From an uncultured Muribaculaceae bacterium (GTDB lineage: Bacteria; Bacteroidota; Bacteroidia; Bacteroidales; Muribaculaceae), in the NCBI GenBank assembly GCA_910579185.1, contig CAJTTG010000004.1, positions 113,697 to 177,696 of the forward strand: a DNA stretch of 64,000 nt, given 5' to 3'. Of the stretch, positions 35,727-46,600 are shown piece after piece (positions within the stretch are counted from its first letter, which is position 1; each line of letters begins with the position of its first letter). The translations under genes were made by a program, and so were the position numbers. The notes beneath the pieces were generated by a model. That model saw only the letters and a list, made by a program, of their open reading frames with translations. It ran no database searches and was not told where the DNA came from.

Positions 35727-37994
35727 ATGAAACTTTTCAATAAGATATTATTTGGAGCCGCCGCTCTCACCGTGACTGCCGCTTTCACCTCTTGTAAGGA
35801 GGAAGCGACTCTCTCGGGCGCGGATGCTGTCTACATCACTATGGCCAATACTGATGTGACAATGCTTGCCGGCGATACGCTCCGTCTGTCTGCCCGTGTT
35901 GAGAATGCGAGCGGCAATGAAATCGTCACTCCGATCACCTGGTCGGTCGACGATGAGAGTGTGGTAAAGATCTCCGAGATCGTTATCTACAAAAACGTGA
36001 AGAACGAGCATTATATCGCTCCTGAGGAACCGGGTAGCCCTTCTGAAGGCGAGGATGAAGGCGAAAATATCGCTGCATCGCGTTCGGACGAAGAGGGTGA
36101 CGAAACAACTGCTCCCGACGTGAACACCACCGACGAGTATGTTAAGGTTCCGAAAGAAACCTATCTTGGAATTATCGCTCAGCCGGGTTCGCAGGGCAAG
36201 AGCACTGTGATCCGCGCAACTCTCGAAAACGGTATGTATGCTGTTACGACGGTAACCATAGGCCGCAACGAGATAAACGGAGCTGTGAAGGCTGTAAAAG
36301 AAGAGATGATGTCCTACAATGACATCATGAACGATACCTGCTGGTTCGAAGTTTCGCCCATCGGCGTTGTCGATGACTATGACGTTAACTTCAGCTTCGA
36401 CTTCATTGAGAAGGTAACCGAGGCAGAGGATCCGGCCGAGGCAGATTTCGTGCCCACCACCTATGGCGACGGCCCGATCTACGTTGACCGTGCCAACAGC
36501 CGTGTCGGCGTCGTGTTCACCGCACCCCGTCTCGCCGGTAAAGCCACCTGTACGCTCACAATCGGCAACGAACAGGAATCATCATCGGCTTCCACCACCA
36601 TCTTCCTCTTCCCACAGCTCACATCCGGTCTGGAATACATCCAGAATGGCGTGCGTCGCCGCCCGGGTCCCGGTATCGAGACTCCCTCCAACATCAAGCC
36701 TAAGATGGAGACCGTTTCGCTCGACATCAACTCAGAACATCTCGTAGGTGTCTGCATTGGTGTCCGCACCCAGCGTCCCGTCGATATCGCCAATGCTATG
36801 GCTGCTGAAAAAGCCGGCTATTTCACATGGGATGTCAGCGGTAGCTCAGTGATTGTTGAGGAATCATTCTTCGACGAAGATTATCAGAACTCAGGCTATG
36901 TCAGCTATCTGAAAGTGCGTTCCGGTATCCGTACCGGTCTCAGCCGCGTGACATTCACCATCCCCGGCGAATGTATCGACACTGACTACGATCCCCAGAC
37001 CTACATCTGCGATATCAACGTAATGGACTTCAACCAGGAATATCCTGTTACCGATATCCTCATGAAGGATACCGATGCTGAGGACAGCGGTACAATCTAT
37101 CAGGATGGCGAGCTTCTGCAGGCTTCGATCGGCACTCCGCTCAACATCTACATCTCTACCATCCCCGACGCTTCATTCTCGTTCCACATCCCCAACGTTG
37201 TCAGCTCAGATCCCTCGATCCTTCGTGTAGAGGAGCGTGGCGCTGACGATGGCTTCCGCCGTCAGTTCACTCCGCTCAAGCCCGGCACAGTAACCCTGAC
37301 CATCACCTCGCTTGACGTGACACGCACACTCCGCGTTGAGGTCAACGACCGCGTACAGCGCACGCAATGGACGGTAGAGCCAGTTGCACAGCTGACCAAG
37401 GGAACATCTGCCTCAGCCGAATTTGAGGTCTACATGTACTCTGATGTCAATACTCCGGCAGCTTCGTTCGACGGCGACGTCAAATGGACATCATCCAATC
37501 CTTCGGTTATCTCTATCGATGTTGACCCCAACGATCCGCGCAAAGCCACAATCAATGGCATTGGAGAAGGAACTTCTACTGTCCGCGTGGATATCTCCGG
37601 CAAATATGGCGAATATGCTATGGTGAAGGAGATCTCCGTTGAGGAACTCAAAGGCATCGAATACCCCAATGCCGATATAAACCTCGAGAACTCATTTATC
37701 GGTTACAGCGACGATGAGTCAAATTCTGCGATCTGGATCTTTGGAAACGATGATTCAATCATGTCCTTCGAATTCCAGTTCTCCGAAGATATTCTCGGTC
37801 ACTTCGTCGGCTCCGACGGTGTACTCCGTATGTACAATGCCGACGGCGATGAAACGGCAGTTCTTGAGAACTCATCCTATGATCTGACAATCACCGACAA
37901 CGGTGACGGAACTTACACCGTCAACGGTAGCTACACCTCGTCGCTCGGTGCTGTCTACACATTCAATAATCTTGTCATCAGCGTCCTGATATAA
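35727..37994 (+). CDS. surface lipoprotein with Big2-type Ig-like domains
   Basis: Lipoprotein of 755 residues (lipobox AFTSC). The N-terminal region (about 30-100) and a later region (about 540-640, with VKWTSSNPSVISID and GIGEGTSTVRVDISG) look like bacterial Ig-like group 2 domains. Between them is an acidic, low-complexity stretch (about 100-135) and an unassigned central part. By position, directly after susD, it should be a surface glycan-binding protein, taking the place that SusE/SusF hold in the starch system. No catalytic motif. A terminator hairpin follows. Confidence 0.75.
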   Translation: MKLFNKILFGAAALTVTAAFTSCKEEATLSGADAVYITMANTDVTMLAGDTLRLSARVENASGNEIVTPITWSVDDESVVKISEIVIYKNVKNEHYIAPEEPGSPSEGEDEGENIAASRSDEEGDETTAPDVNTTDEYVKVPKETYLGIIAQPGSQGKSTVIRATLENGMYAVTTVTIGRNEINGAVKAVKEEMMSYNDIMNDTCWFEVSPIGVVDDYDVNFSFDFIEKVTEAEDPAEADFVPTTYGDGPIYVDRANSRVGVVFTAPRLAGKATCTLTIGNEQESSSASTTIFLFPQLTSGLEYIQNGVRRRPGPGIETPSNIKPKMETVSLDINSEHLVGVCIGVRTQRPVDIANAMAAEKAGYFTWDVSGSSVIVEESFFDEDYQNSGYVSYLKVRSGIRTGLSRVTFTIPGECIDTDYDPQTYICDINVMDFNQEYPVTDILMKDTDAEDSGTIYQDGELLQASIGTPLNIYISTIPDASFSFHIPNVVSSDPSILRVEERGADDGFRRQFTPLKPGTVTLTITSLDVTRTLRVEVNDRVQRTQWTVEPVAQLTKGTSASAEFEVYMYSDVNTPAASFDGDVKWTSSNPSVISIDVDPNDPRKATINGIGEGTSTVRVDISGKYGEYAMVKEISVEELKGIEYPNADINLENSFIGYSDDESNSAIWIFGNDDSIMSFEFQFSEDILGHFVGSDGVLRMYNADGDETAVLENSSYDLTITDNGDGTYTVNGSYTSSLGAVYTFNNLVISVLI

Positions 37995-38009
37995 TTGATG
38001 GAATTTTCG

Positions 38010-38065
38010 AAGGAAGGCGGTGTTGTTAGCGTAGATAAAATGACGCAGCCTTCCTTTGTTTTTTT
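38010..38065 (+). terminator. terminator after the Big2 lipoprotein gene
   Basis: Stem AAGGAAGGC/GCCTTCCTT (9 bp) encloses an inner GCGT/ACGC helix and is followed by a long T-run. It separates the susCD-lipoprotein transcript from the first GH85 gene, perhaps only partly, since I see no consensus promoter between it and that gene. Confidence 0.75.
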
Positions 38066-38146
38066 CATTCGGAAAGTCGAATGAATTGAGCGGATTATTG
38101 ATGTTTTTCTGAAAAGAATACACCTTAAAACCAATAAACCATAATT

Positions 38147-41100
38147 ATGAACAAAAAGTCTATCTTCTTCTGCAGTGCATTGATTCTTGCAGGTGGCGCT
38201 TCCGCACAGAAGCTCCAGGAAGGTTATGTGACGTTTCCGGGTTCCGACGAGCTTCACACCTACGTGTCGCAGTGGAATAACGGTGCCGGCTCCATAACCA
38301 TTAATGGATCGACGTGGGAAGACGAGGAATTCTTCACCTCACGTGTCAAGCCAAAGGCAAGATTTTATCAGACACAGACTCAGGTCTATCCGACCCTGAC
38401 CCAGTACAACACCTCGACCAAAACCGGTACTGACCACCGCTACCTCAACTGGGTGCCGATGGGCAACTCCGATTTCAATGCGCTTCCCAACGGCGTGTTC
38501 GACTCCGAGGCATTCTCAATGTGGAGCTATGTTGACCACTATGGCAACTGGACCACTCCTTACGGTTGGGCTGTTGGCGCGTTTGCCGATGCTGCCCACA
38601 AGAACGGTGTCGCTGTTTCCGGTGTCGCATCTGTTCCAAACTCTTCAATGCCTTCCAACTGGGCAACCTGTCTTGAAGGTGTCATCGCCCAGGGATCCGA
38701 TAAGCTCGGTAAATTCCTCTTCTATCATGGTGTCGACGGTCTCGGCTACAACTCCGAATGGTCTGGCTGGAGTCCTCAGAACAAGGGTCTTACCAAACTC
38801 CATACGGATCTTTATACATACATGAATGGAAAAGGAAACAAAATTTTCGAAAACGTATGGTATAATGGTACAACACAGACAGGTAGCTGCTCATTTGACT
38901 ATGAGATCAGTTCCTCAACTGCTAGCGAGTTGATCAAGGGTACATCTATGTTCCTCAACTATAACTGGGCTATCTATGGTCGCGTACCTTCAGATGTGAA
39001 CTATGTGAAGAGTCTCGATCTCAACCCGTTTGTACACATTTATGGTGGTATGAACCAGGAAGGATCATCGTCTGACAATGGTGGCCACTTCGATGTGTTG
39101 CCAAACTATCAGATCTCTATCGGTATCTGGGGTTCTCACCAGGTCAACCAGTTCTGGAAAGAACATGGTATGGGCGGTACCACATCCGTTGCAACACAGT
39201 CCTATTATAACAACAATATCGAGCAGTGGTACACCAACTACTGGCGCAACCCTGCCATCCGCGGCACACTCACCAATATCGGTCAGCCCGTTGTTCGCGA
39301 CAACTGGGCCGGTATCTCCGCTCTGGTTAGCGCCCGTTCTGTGCTGAACTGGAAATTGTCCGACGAACCGTTCTACACATTCTTCAACCTCGGCAACGGC
39401 CAGTTCTTCAATTGGAAAGGCGAACGCGTGAGCAACAACGAATGGTATAGCCTCGGTGTTCAGGACTATCTGCCCACATGGCGCTTCTGGTTTGCCGACA
39501 GCTGGTTGAACGGCAATGTTTCAGCTGATAATGTCCATATGAACGCTGCTTTCACATGGGAAGATGCCTACGTTGGCGGTTCATGTCTGAAAATCTCCGG
39601 CACTTCTTCCTCTGAATATCTCCACCTGTTCAAGACGCAGTTCAGCGCAAACCGCGCGAGCACCAAATATCGTCTCACCTTCAAGATCCTTGGCGGTTCG
39701 GCCGATATTGATTTCGTTACCGGATGGGGTTCTGCAGCAACGGAGAAATCAAAGACAATTGTAACCAAAGATCAGTGCGGCGATATTGAAAACAAATCCT
39801 ATATCAGTGGTGCCGAAGGCTGGACCACCATTGAATTCGACTTGTCCGACGTGCTCGGTGCTACCAATACTTCTCTCCGTGCCGTGGGTCTTAAATTCAC
39901 CAACGCCGAAAATCTTGAAATGCTTCTCGGTGGTTTCGAAATCGACGGCGGCTACACCACGGTTACCCCGGCTGCTCCCGCCATCAAATCATGCAAGATC
40001 CTCTCCAACAACTATGCCGGCGTTGATGCCAAGCTCATCTGGACAATGGATGGCGATGCAGGACGCAACAGCGGAACTCCTGTCTACAACTCCGATGTCA
40101 ACACCTCGATGTTCAAAGTCTACTCTCAGGAAGATGGTGGCGACCCCGTGTTCCTCGGTGCAACAACCTCTTGGGCTGCTATCGCATTCCGTGGCGAGAA
40201 CACCGACGCTTCCAAGAAGATCCGTTTCGGTGTGAGCGCCGTATCTATGGACACCAAGGCTGAGTCAGAGATCACCTGGAGCTCGTATGAGTCTAAGGGC
40301 TCTTATGTGGCTTCGGCTGATGTTGAGATCTCCAAGAAGATGATCAAACCCAATGAAGAGTTCTCATGCTACTATGTCGACGACAAGCACGAAGCCTCTA
40401 CATGGACTCTTGTTGACATCAACGGAAACACCGTAGCTTCCGGCAACGGCATCCGTCTTGACGTTCCCAATGGTCTGCCCTCAACCGGTGGCTACGACCT
40501 CGTTCTCGACAAAGGCACTGCCAACGAACGTACACTTGGCTACTTCGTTCAGATCTCCGCTGAAGAGGTAGGCGCGCTCCCCGTTGTTTACACTATCGCT
40601 AACGAGGATGGCGATCTGACCAACTCAACTTCCCCGATCAGCATCCAGCTGACCGATACCCCCACATTGAGCTACACCGGCCGTAAAGCCGACGGCTCTG
40701 CTTCACGAGCTATGGCGCTTAACAACCGTCGTATCGGCGCTCGTGTCGGTGATCTCGGTATCACATCAAGCGGTTCGCTCTCTGTTGGTGGCTGGTTCAA
40801 GTTTAATGAAATGCCAACAACCGAATGGTCGTTTATCAATGTTGTGAACAAACTCGACGGATGGCCACAGAACGAATGGGGCTGGATGTGGTGCCATGGT
40901 GATTCAAATGGTAAGATCTATATAGTTTTCCGTGGTAATGACTCTGATGCATCTTCACCCGGCGAGCTTACCTATAGCTTCCCTGACACTCAGCTTCAGA
41001 CCGGCATGTGGACCCACATCATGATGGTATTCGAAAGAAATGGATCAGACTTCCGCTGCCTGCTCTACATCAATGGTGTTAAGCAGACCTCTGAATGGTA

Positions 41101-42019
41101 TCAGACCGCTACCGGTCAGAACAAAAATGAATCCGGATGGATCTACAAAGACAAGACTACCGATGACTGGTGTTCAGGTATAAAATCCACTCGTTCTGAC
41201 AACTGCTACGTGATGTTTGGTGGTACTAAATATCAGGGTGGTGCGATCGATGGTATCGTTGACGACTTCCAGGTTTGGAACGTAGCATGTACCGCTGATC
41301 AGGTTAAACAGTCCATGAACGGTATCACATCTGCAAATATTCCTTCAGGCCTCGCTTGTCTATGGGCATTCGAGGACGAGCCCGACTCTGACAACTACAT
41401 GACCGGTATCGGCTCTTATGCTTCTGCTAAGTGCTCTAACCACAGCTGGGTTGGCTCGAACGGCGAAGAAGGTGGCGAAGGTTCTAAGACCTTGAAAACC
41501 TATGCCCCTGCATTTGAATCTGGCTGTCCGTTCCTCTCCGGTACCGCTTATCCCGTGGTGACCGAAGCCAAGTGGAGCGACACCGACCGCAAGACCCAGT
41601 TCGTGAAACTCGAATCGCGCGCCACTACAGAAGGCGAGGCAGGTTCTGCTTCTGTTAACTTTGTCAGCGCCGGTGACCACACCGTAACCCTGACACTTGA
41701 GAATAACTACGGTTCCGACGCAATGGACTTCCCCGTTTACTCTGTTGTTGACAACACCCAGGGCATCGAGGATATCGACATCGACGCTAACGACGTTAAC
41801 ATCTACACCGTCGACAACATTCTCTTCCTTGAGTTCGCTCAGGATGGCAACTACGATGTTCAGGTCTACAACGCAGCAGGTATGCTCGTAGGTTCTGAGA
41901 AGCTCAACGCCGTAGCCGGCCAGAACGCACGCATCACCCTCGGCGCCCCCGGCGTTTACATGGTGAAAGCGTCGCTCAACGGCAACGTGCTCCGCACCCT
42001 CAAAGTCCTCAGCAAATAA
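38147..42019 (+). CDS. secreted GH85-type endo-beta-N-acetylglucosaminidase, copy 1
   Basis: Large secreted enzyme of 1290 residues. Signal peptide (ends GGASA), then a GH85-like catalytic domain (about 22-480): SRVKPKARFYQ, WSYVDHYGNW, the GH85-type N-x-E site as DGLGYNSE with Asn202 and Glu204, and the later FFNLGNGQFFNWKGER and YSLGVQDYLPTWRFW. GH85 enzymes cut between the two GlcNAc residues of N-glycan cores by substrate-assisted catalysis. Beta domains follow, including a LamG-like jelly roll near 860-1065 (ending in VDDFQVWN), and a C-terminal sorting-type domain (YDVQVYNAAGM, GVYMVKA, RTLKVLSK) similar to type-IX-secretion C-terminal domains. A strong terminator follows. Confidence 0.82.
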   Translation: MNKKSIFFCSALILAGGASAQKLQEGYVTFPGSDELHTYVSQWNNGAGSITINGSTWEDEEFFTSRVKPKARFYQTQTQVYPTLTQYNTSTKTGTDHRYLNWVPMGNSDFNALPNGVFDSEAFSMWSYVDHYGNWTTPYGWAVGAFADAAHKNGVAVSGVASVPNSSMPSNWATCLEGVIAQGSDKLGKFLFYHGVDGLGYNSEWSGWSPQNKGLTKLHTDLYTYMNGKGNKIFENVWYNGTTQTGSCSFDYEISSSTASELIKGTSMFLNYNWAIYGRVPSDVNYVKSLDLNPFVHIYGGMNQEGSSSDNGGHFDVLPNYQISIGIWGSHQVNQFWKEHGMGGTTSVATQSYYNNNIEQWYTNYWRNPAIRGTLTNIGQPVVRDNWAGISALVSARSVLNWKLSDEPFYTFFNLGNGQFFNWKGERVSNNEWYSLGVQDYLPTWRFWFADSWLNGNVSADNVHMNAAFTWEDAYVGGSCLKISGTSSSEYLHLFKTQFSANRASTKYRLTFKILGGSADIDFVTGWGSAATEKSKTIVTKDQCGDIENKSYISGAEGWTTIEFDLSDVLGATNTSLRAVGLKFTNAENLEMLLGGFEIDGGYTTVTPAAPAIKSCKILSNNYAGVDAKLIWTMDGDAGRNSGTPVYNSDVNTSMFKVYSQEDGGDPVFLGATTSWAAIAFRGENTDASKKIRFGVSAVSMDTKAESEITWSSYESKGSYVASADVEISKKMIKPNEEFSCYYVDDKHEASTWTLVDINGNTVASGNGIRLDVPNGLPSTGGYDLVLDKGTANERTLGYFVQISAEEVGALPVVYTIANEDGDLTNSTSPISIQLTDTPTLSYTGRKADGSASRAMALNNRRIGARVGDLGITSSGSLSVGGWFKFNEMPTTEWSFINVVNKLDGWPQNEWGWMWCHGDSNGKIYIVFRGNDSDASSPGELTYSFPDTQLQTGMWTHIMMVFERNGSDFRCLLYINGVKQTSEWYQTATGQNKNESGWIYKDKTTDDWCSGIKSTRSDNCYVMFGGTKYQGGAIDGIVDDFQVWNVACTADQVKQSMNGITSANIPSGLACLWAFEDEPDSDNYMTGIGSYASAKCSNHSWVGSNGEEGGEGSKTLKTYAPAFESGCPFLSGTAYPVVTEAKWSDTDRKTQFVKLESRATTEGEAGSASVNFVSAGDHTVTLTLENNYGSDAMDFPVYSVVDNTQGIEDIDIDANDVNIYTVDNILFLEFAQDGNYDVQVYNAAGMLVGSEKLNAVAGQNARITLGAPGVYMVKASLNGNVLRTLKVLSK

Positions 42020-42042
42020 TCCCACTGTAATCCCATAATTGC

Positions 42043-42075
42043 GAGAAGCACCGCCCCCGGCGGTGCTTCTCTGCT
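42043..42075 (+). terminator. terminator after GH85 copy 1
   Basis: Perfect 13-bp stem GAGAAGCACCGCC/GGCGGTGCTTCTC with a CCC loop. Only a short T-containing tail follows, so termination may be incomplete. Confidence 0.65.
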
Positions 42076-42123
42076 TTCTATCCTCCCGACTCCGACTGGG
42101 CGATCGGTTTGCTCGACGTTTGG

Positions 42124-42365
42124 GTGGATCGGGGTCACCGCACTCCGTGCGGTCGGACCGAGAGATTCGGCGATCAGGGGGGCGACCGGTAGACGTCTCG
42201 GAGCGCCGTCACCCCGACTGGGTTGCTGATTCGATGTAGTTGGGGTGGATCGGGGTCACCGCACTCCGTGCGGTTGGACCGAGAGATTTGGCGAGGGGGT
42301 ATACCGGTAGACGGCTCGGAGAGCCGTCACCCCGACCGGGCGGATGATTCGCTTTAGCTGGAGGG
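42124..42365 (+). repeat. REP array, two direct units
   Basis: Two direct units about 121 bases apart. Each has one hairpin CCGCACTCCGTGCGG and, about 65 bases later, a second hairpin of ACGGCTC/GAGCCGT type preceded directly by GTAG. GTAG at the foot of the hairpin is the hallmark of REP sequences handled by RAYT transposases. The array lies downstream of the RAYT gene. Confidence 0.8.
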
Positions 42366-42393
42366 TGGATGATGGATGATGGTCTGGGGGCAA

Positions 42394-43032
42394 TTATAAT
42401 CTCCGAAGTGTATTAAAATTTTGTCTGATGTAATCAGAGATCCGTTCGTAATCTTCTGCGCTCCGAATAATCCGATCAAAGCATTCCCTCTGCCATAATC
42501 TGCCATTGAGGCCAAGCATGGTATTTATCTTTCTGGCCGAATATCTTTTAATCTGTCCAATCACATCAAGAATAGAATCACCATGTACATATGCCACGAA
42601 ATGAACATGATTGGGCATAACTACATAATCATAAAGATAATATCTTTTTGCATCGAAAAATCTAAGTGCTTCAACTACTATTTGCCAACATTCACGTTGC
42701 TTTAGCACGCATTTGCCATAATTCGCATCAAGAAAAGACTGGTATCTCTCACCTATCACGTCCTCGAAACTCTTACGGGTGCTTTCATCCCAAGGTAGCG
42801 GATATTTCGCCATCCATTGAGTGCGGATCTCTTGAAGTTCAAGCAATTTTTGTTGTGGCAAAGAGTCAGCGAGACGTAATGTTACAAATTGCAGTACTCC
42901 TTCTTGATGCCAGTGAGGAAGGATGCCATGGAATTTATGTTGGGTCTGTTTTCTGTAGTCAAAGCAAATGGAGCTATCAATGACAGGGCCACTGCAACAA
43001 ATTCCGTATGGTGATGAGATTTCATTATTCAT
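42394..43032 (-). CDS. REP-associated tyrosine transposase (RAYT)
   Basis: Y1/HUH-type transposase of 212 residues, IS200-like fold. The metal-binding HUH motif is VVMPNHVHF (His142, His144) and the nucleophile is probably Tyr164 in IKRYSARK. The C-terminal WQRECFDRIIRSAEDYERI block is typical of RAYTs rather than of true IS200 elements. RAYTs nick and join REP single strands and are usually fixed single-copy genes, not self-mobile. This one lies between two REP arrays in the same orientation, inserted between the two GH85 genes. An ordinary IS200 is less likely because no left and right IS ends flank it. Confidence 0.85.
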   Translation of the reverse strand: MNNEISSPYGICCSGPVIDSSICFDYRKQTQHKFHGILPHWHQEGVLQFVTLRLADSLPQQKLLELQEIRTQWMAKYPLPWDESTRKSFEDVIGERYQSFLDANYGKCVLKQRECWQIVVEALRFFDAKRYYLYDYVVMPNHVHFVAYVHGDSILDVIGQIKRYSARKINTMLGLNGRLWQRECFDRIIRSAEDYERISDYIRQNFNTLRRL

Positions 43033-43108
43033 GTGAAAGCAAAGATAAGTATTTGCATGAATAATAATGCTCTTATTGCGTAAAAATACAATATTGGAGG
43101 GGAGATAC

Positions 43109-43440
43109 GTCGGTCAGGGTCACCGCACTCCGAGCGGTTGGCCGAGAGATTCGGCGACGGGGTATACCGGTAGACGGCTCGGAGCGCCGTCACCCCGACC
43201 GGGCGGCTGATTCGATGTAGTTGGGGGTTGATCGGGGTCACCGCACTCCGTGCGGTTGGACCGAGAGATTTGGCGACGGGGTATACCGGTAGACGGCTCG
43301 GAGCGCCGTCACCCCGACCGGGCGGCTGATTCGATGTAGTTGGGGGTTGATCGGGGTCACCGCACTCCGTGCGGTTGGCCTCCAGAATCTGCGACGGTGA
43401 CATACCGGTAGACGGCTCGAAGATCCATCACCCAGACTGG
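43109..43440 (+). repeat. REP array, three direct units
   Basis: Three direct units with 118-119-base spacing, same orientation and same two-hairpin plan as the array on the other side of the RAYT gene. Units one and two carry GTAG-ACGGC...GCCGTC; the third has decayed (CGAAGATCCATC in place of the right arm). One base change also breaks the first hairpin of unit one. Confidence 0.8.
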
Positions 43441-43527
43441 CCAAACCCTGCCTCCTCTCAAAAATCAAGAATTTATCCTGATTAGTCGATTGTTTGACCG
43501 CAAATAAATTGCCGTATGTTAAAAACC

Positions 43528-43558
43528 TTGCATAGTTATTTAAAAAGCATTATCTTAG
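43528..43558 (+). promoter_or_regulatory. promoter of GH85 copy 2
   Basis: TTG (43528-43530), a 20-nt gap and TATCTTAG (43551-43558; one mismatch to TAnnTTTG). The leader to the ATG at 43646 is about 80 bases. Confidence 0.55.
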
Positions 43559-43645
43559 CCGATAAATTCTGATGTTGGCTAATTGTGCTATCAAAATGCC
43601 AATATGAAAAAGGAATCAACCAAAACTAACATAAACCAATCCTAA

Positions 43646-46600
43646 ATGAAAAAATCTTTACTTCTTGCAACCGGACTTGCATTCGCAGCCATCCCATCAA
43701 TGGCGCAGAAGCTGGCTGCCGGTTACGTGACGTGGCCTACCTCTGAGCAGCTCCACACCTACGTACAGGCGTGGAACGGCGGACAGGGCAACATCACAAT
43801 CGATGGCAAGACATGGGAAGATGCCAACTTCTTCATCTCCCGCGTCAAACCAAAGGCACGTTTCTACGATGCCAATACCCAGGTGTATCCTTCCATCACC
43901 CAGTGGTCCTCTACCAACAAGAACGGCAATGACAAGCGTCTTGCTTTCTGGGTGCCGATCAGCGACGAAGCTCGTGGCGGTGTGAAACTCAACGCGCTCC
44001 CCGACGGTTCCATGGACGGCGAGGTATTCTCTATGTGGAACTATGTCGACAACTATGGCAACTGGAACGCACCGTTTGGATGGACTCCCGGCGCATTCTC
44101 CGATGTGGCTCACAAAAACGGCGTATCGGTCCATGGCGTTGCCGGCATTCCTAATGCATCTATCTCTTCGGCGTGGCAGTCGTGTCTCGAAGGCATCATC
44201 AGCCTCGGTGCCGACAAAGTAGGTAAATTCCTCTACTATTTCGGTCAGGACGGTCTGGGCTACAACTCCGAATTCTCCGGTTGGGCACCCAAAGGAAAAG
44301 GTCTGACCAAATTGCACACCGATCTCATGAGCTACATGGCCGATAAGGATCCGCTCTGGGAGGTGATGTGGTATAATGCCACTCTCGACAATGGCGGTAT
44401 CACCTGGGACTGCGGTCTTGACGGCAAGACTGAGCTCTTCAAAGGCTCTTCAGCTTTCCAGAACTACAACTGGAACTCCGTGTCCTACATGAACTCCGCA
44501 ATCTCCAAAGCTGAAGAGATGGGTCGTAGCCCCTTCTACATCTATGCCGGCATGAACACCCAGGGCGGCGAGCCTAAATCGGGCAGCAACTACGATCTTC
44601 TCAAAGACTACAAATATTCGATCGGCCTCTGGGGCGGACATAATGTCAACATGTATTGGCAGGACCGCAACAGCAACGGTAGCTCGCCGATGGCAAAAGC
44701 CGCTACATATCAGAAAACTATCGAGCGTTGGTTTGGTAACGGTCCGCGCAACCCGGCCATCAAGAAAACCATCGCGCTCAACCGCACACACCGTCCGAAC
44801 GACGACTGGGCCGGTATGTCATCAATGATGACCGCTCGTTCTACCCTCAACTGGGATCTTCGTAGCGATGAGCCGTTCTATTCATACTTCAATCTTGGAA
44901 ACGGCCAGTTCTTCAACTGGAAAGGCGAACGCATGCACAATAACGAATGGTACAACATCGGCGTGCAGGACTATCTGCCCACATGGCGTTTCTGGTTCGC
45001 CCCAACTTTCCGCGGTGGCCGCTCTGAGACAATCTCCGAATCCGATGTCCACATGGATGCCGCATTCACTTGGGAGGATGCCTACGTTGGTGGCTCATGT
45101 CTGAAGATCAGCGGATCGGCTACAACTGAATACCTCCACCTGTTCAAGACATATTTCGCAACAAACAGAACAGACACAAAATATCGTCTGACATTCAAGA
45201 TCATCGGTGGTTCCGCCGATGTGGATTTCGTTGCCGGTTTCGGTAACACTGTGACAGAGAGAGCTAAAACCATCATCACCAAAGAAGAGTGTGCCGATCT
45301 GGAGGATAAGTCTTATCAGGAAGGTGCCAATGGCTGGACAACTATTGAGTTTGATCTCAACGGTATAGCATCAGCCGCCAACACTTCTCTCCGCATGGTA
45401 GCGCTGAAGTTCTCCAATGCCGAAAACCTTCAGATGCTTCTCGGTGGACTTGAGATTTCTCGCGGAGCAACATGGGCCACCCCGGCTGTTCCCACGCTCA
45501 CAACCGCCAAGATCCTCGCCTACAATAACTCAGGTGTCGATGCCAAACTGATCTGGGACATGAACCCCGGAAACGCAATCAAAGGTGTCGGCGAACCCTG
45601 CTACAACTCCGATGTCAACACCTCGATGTTCCGCCTCTGGGCGCAGCAGGAGGGTGGTGAGCCTCAGAACATGGGCATCACAACATCATGGGCAGGCCTT
45701 GTCTATGCTGCCAAAGTTAATGCCGACGGAAACAAGGCAATGCGTTTCGGTGTCAGCGCACTCTCGCTCGACACAAAATCAGAGAGCGAGATCGCATGGA
45801 GCGACTATATGACTCTCCCCGAATATGTGACCGTTGAGGATATCCAGATCAACAAATCGATCATCAAGCCCGGCGAAAAATTCGAACTCTCTTTCGTCGA
45901 TCCTCTCCACGGTTCCGGTTCATGGACCATCTCCGACACCGACGGCAATACCCTCTGGACCGGTACAGGCCGCGTTGTGGAATGCCCCGGTCTCGCTACC
46001 ATCGGTTCATATAACCTCACTGTGACTGTAAACGGTTCTTCCGTTGAATACCCACGCTACGTCTCCATCTCTTCGGAAGAAGTGGGTGCGCTCCCTGAGA
46101 TCTACTCGCTTGCCATCGACGGCGAAAATGTCGACGAAAACAGCAGCGATGTGCAGATCAATGTCAACGAACGCAAGACATTCTCCTACACCGGTCGTCC
46201 GGCCGATGGATCGGCTTCACGTGGTGTTGACCTGAACGAACGTTGGTTCGGCGTGCGTTGCGGCGACCTCGGTCTGAAAGCCCGTAGCTCATTCTCAGTA
46301 GCCGCGTGGGTGAAATACAATGAACTCCCCACCGGTCTCTCAAGCTTCATCACCGTTGAGGACCGTATCACCGGCGGATGGCCTTTCGATAACTGGGGCT
46401 TCTTCTGGAGCCGTATCAATGAGGAAGGACGCTTCGTGATCCACAAGATCGATACCTCTTGGGGTATGCGTATGGGTGCTGGAACTGAAGGTCAGCGTCT
46501 GTTCTACCGCTTCGACGATGCCAAGATCGATGTCGGCGCATGGACACACGTGGCAATCTGCTTCGAATACAAGGAAGGAACCAATCTGATGCGTCAGCAT

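Noticed and set aside
42039..42239. Open frames across the REP arrays (for example 42039-42239 and 43029-43468)
   Set aside because: They are translations of the direct repeats; the protein repeats with the DNA period and there is no start signal or homology.
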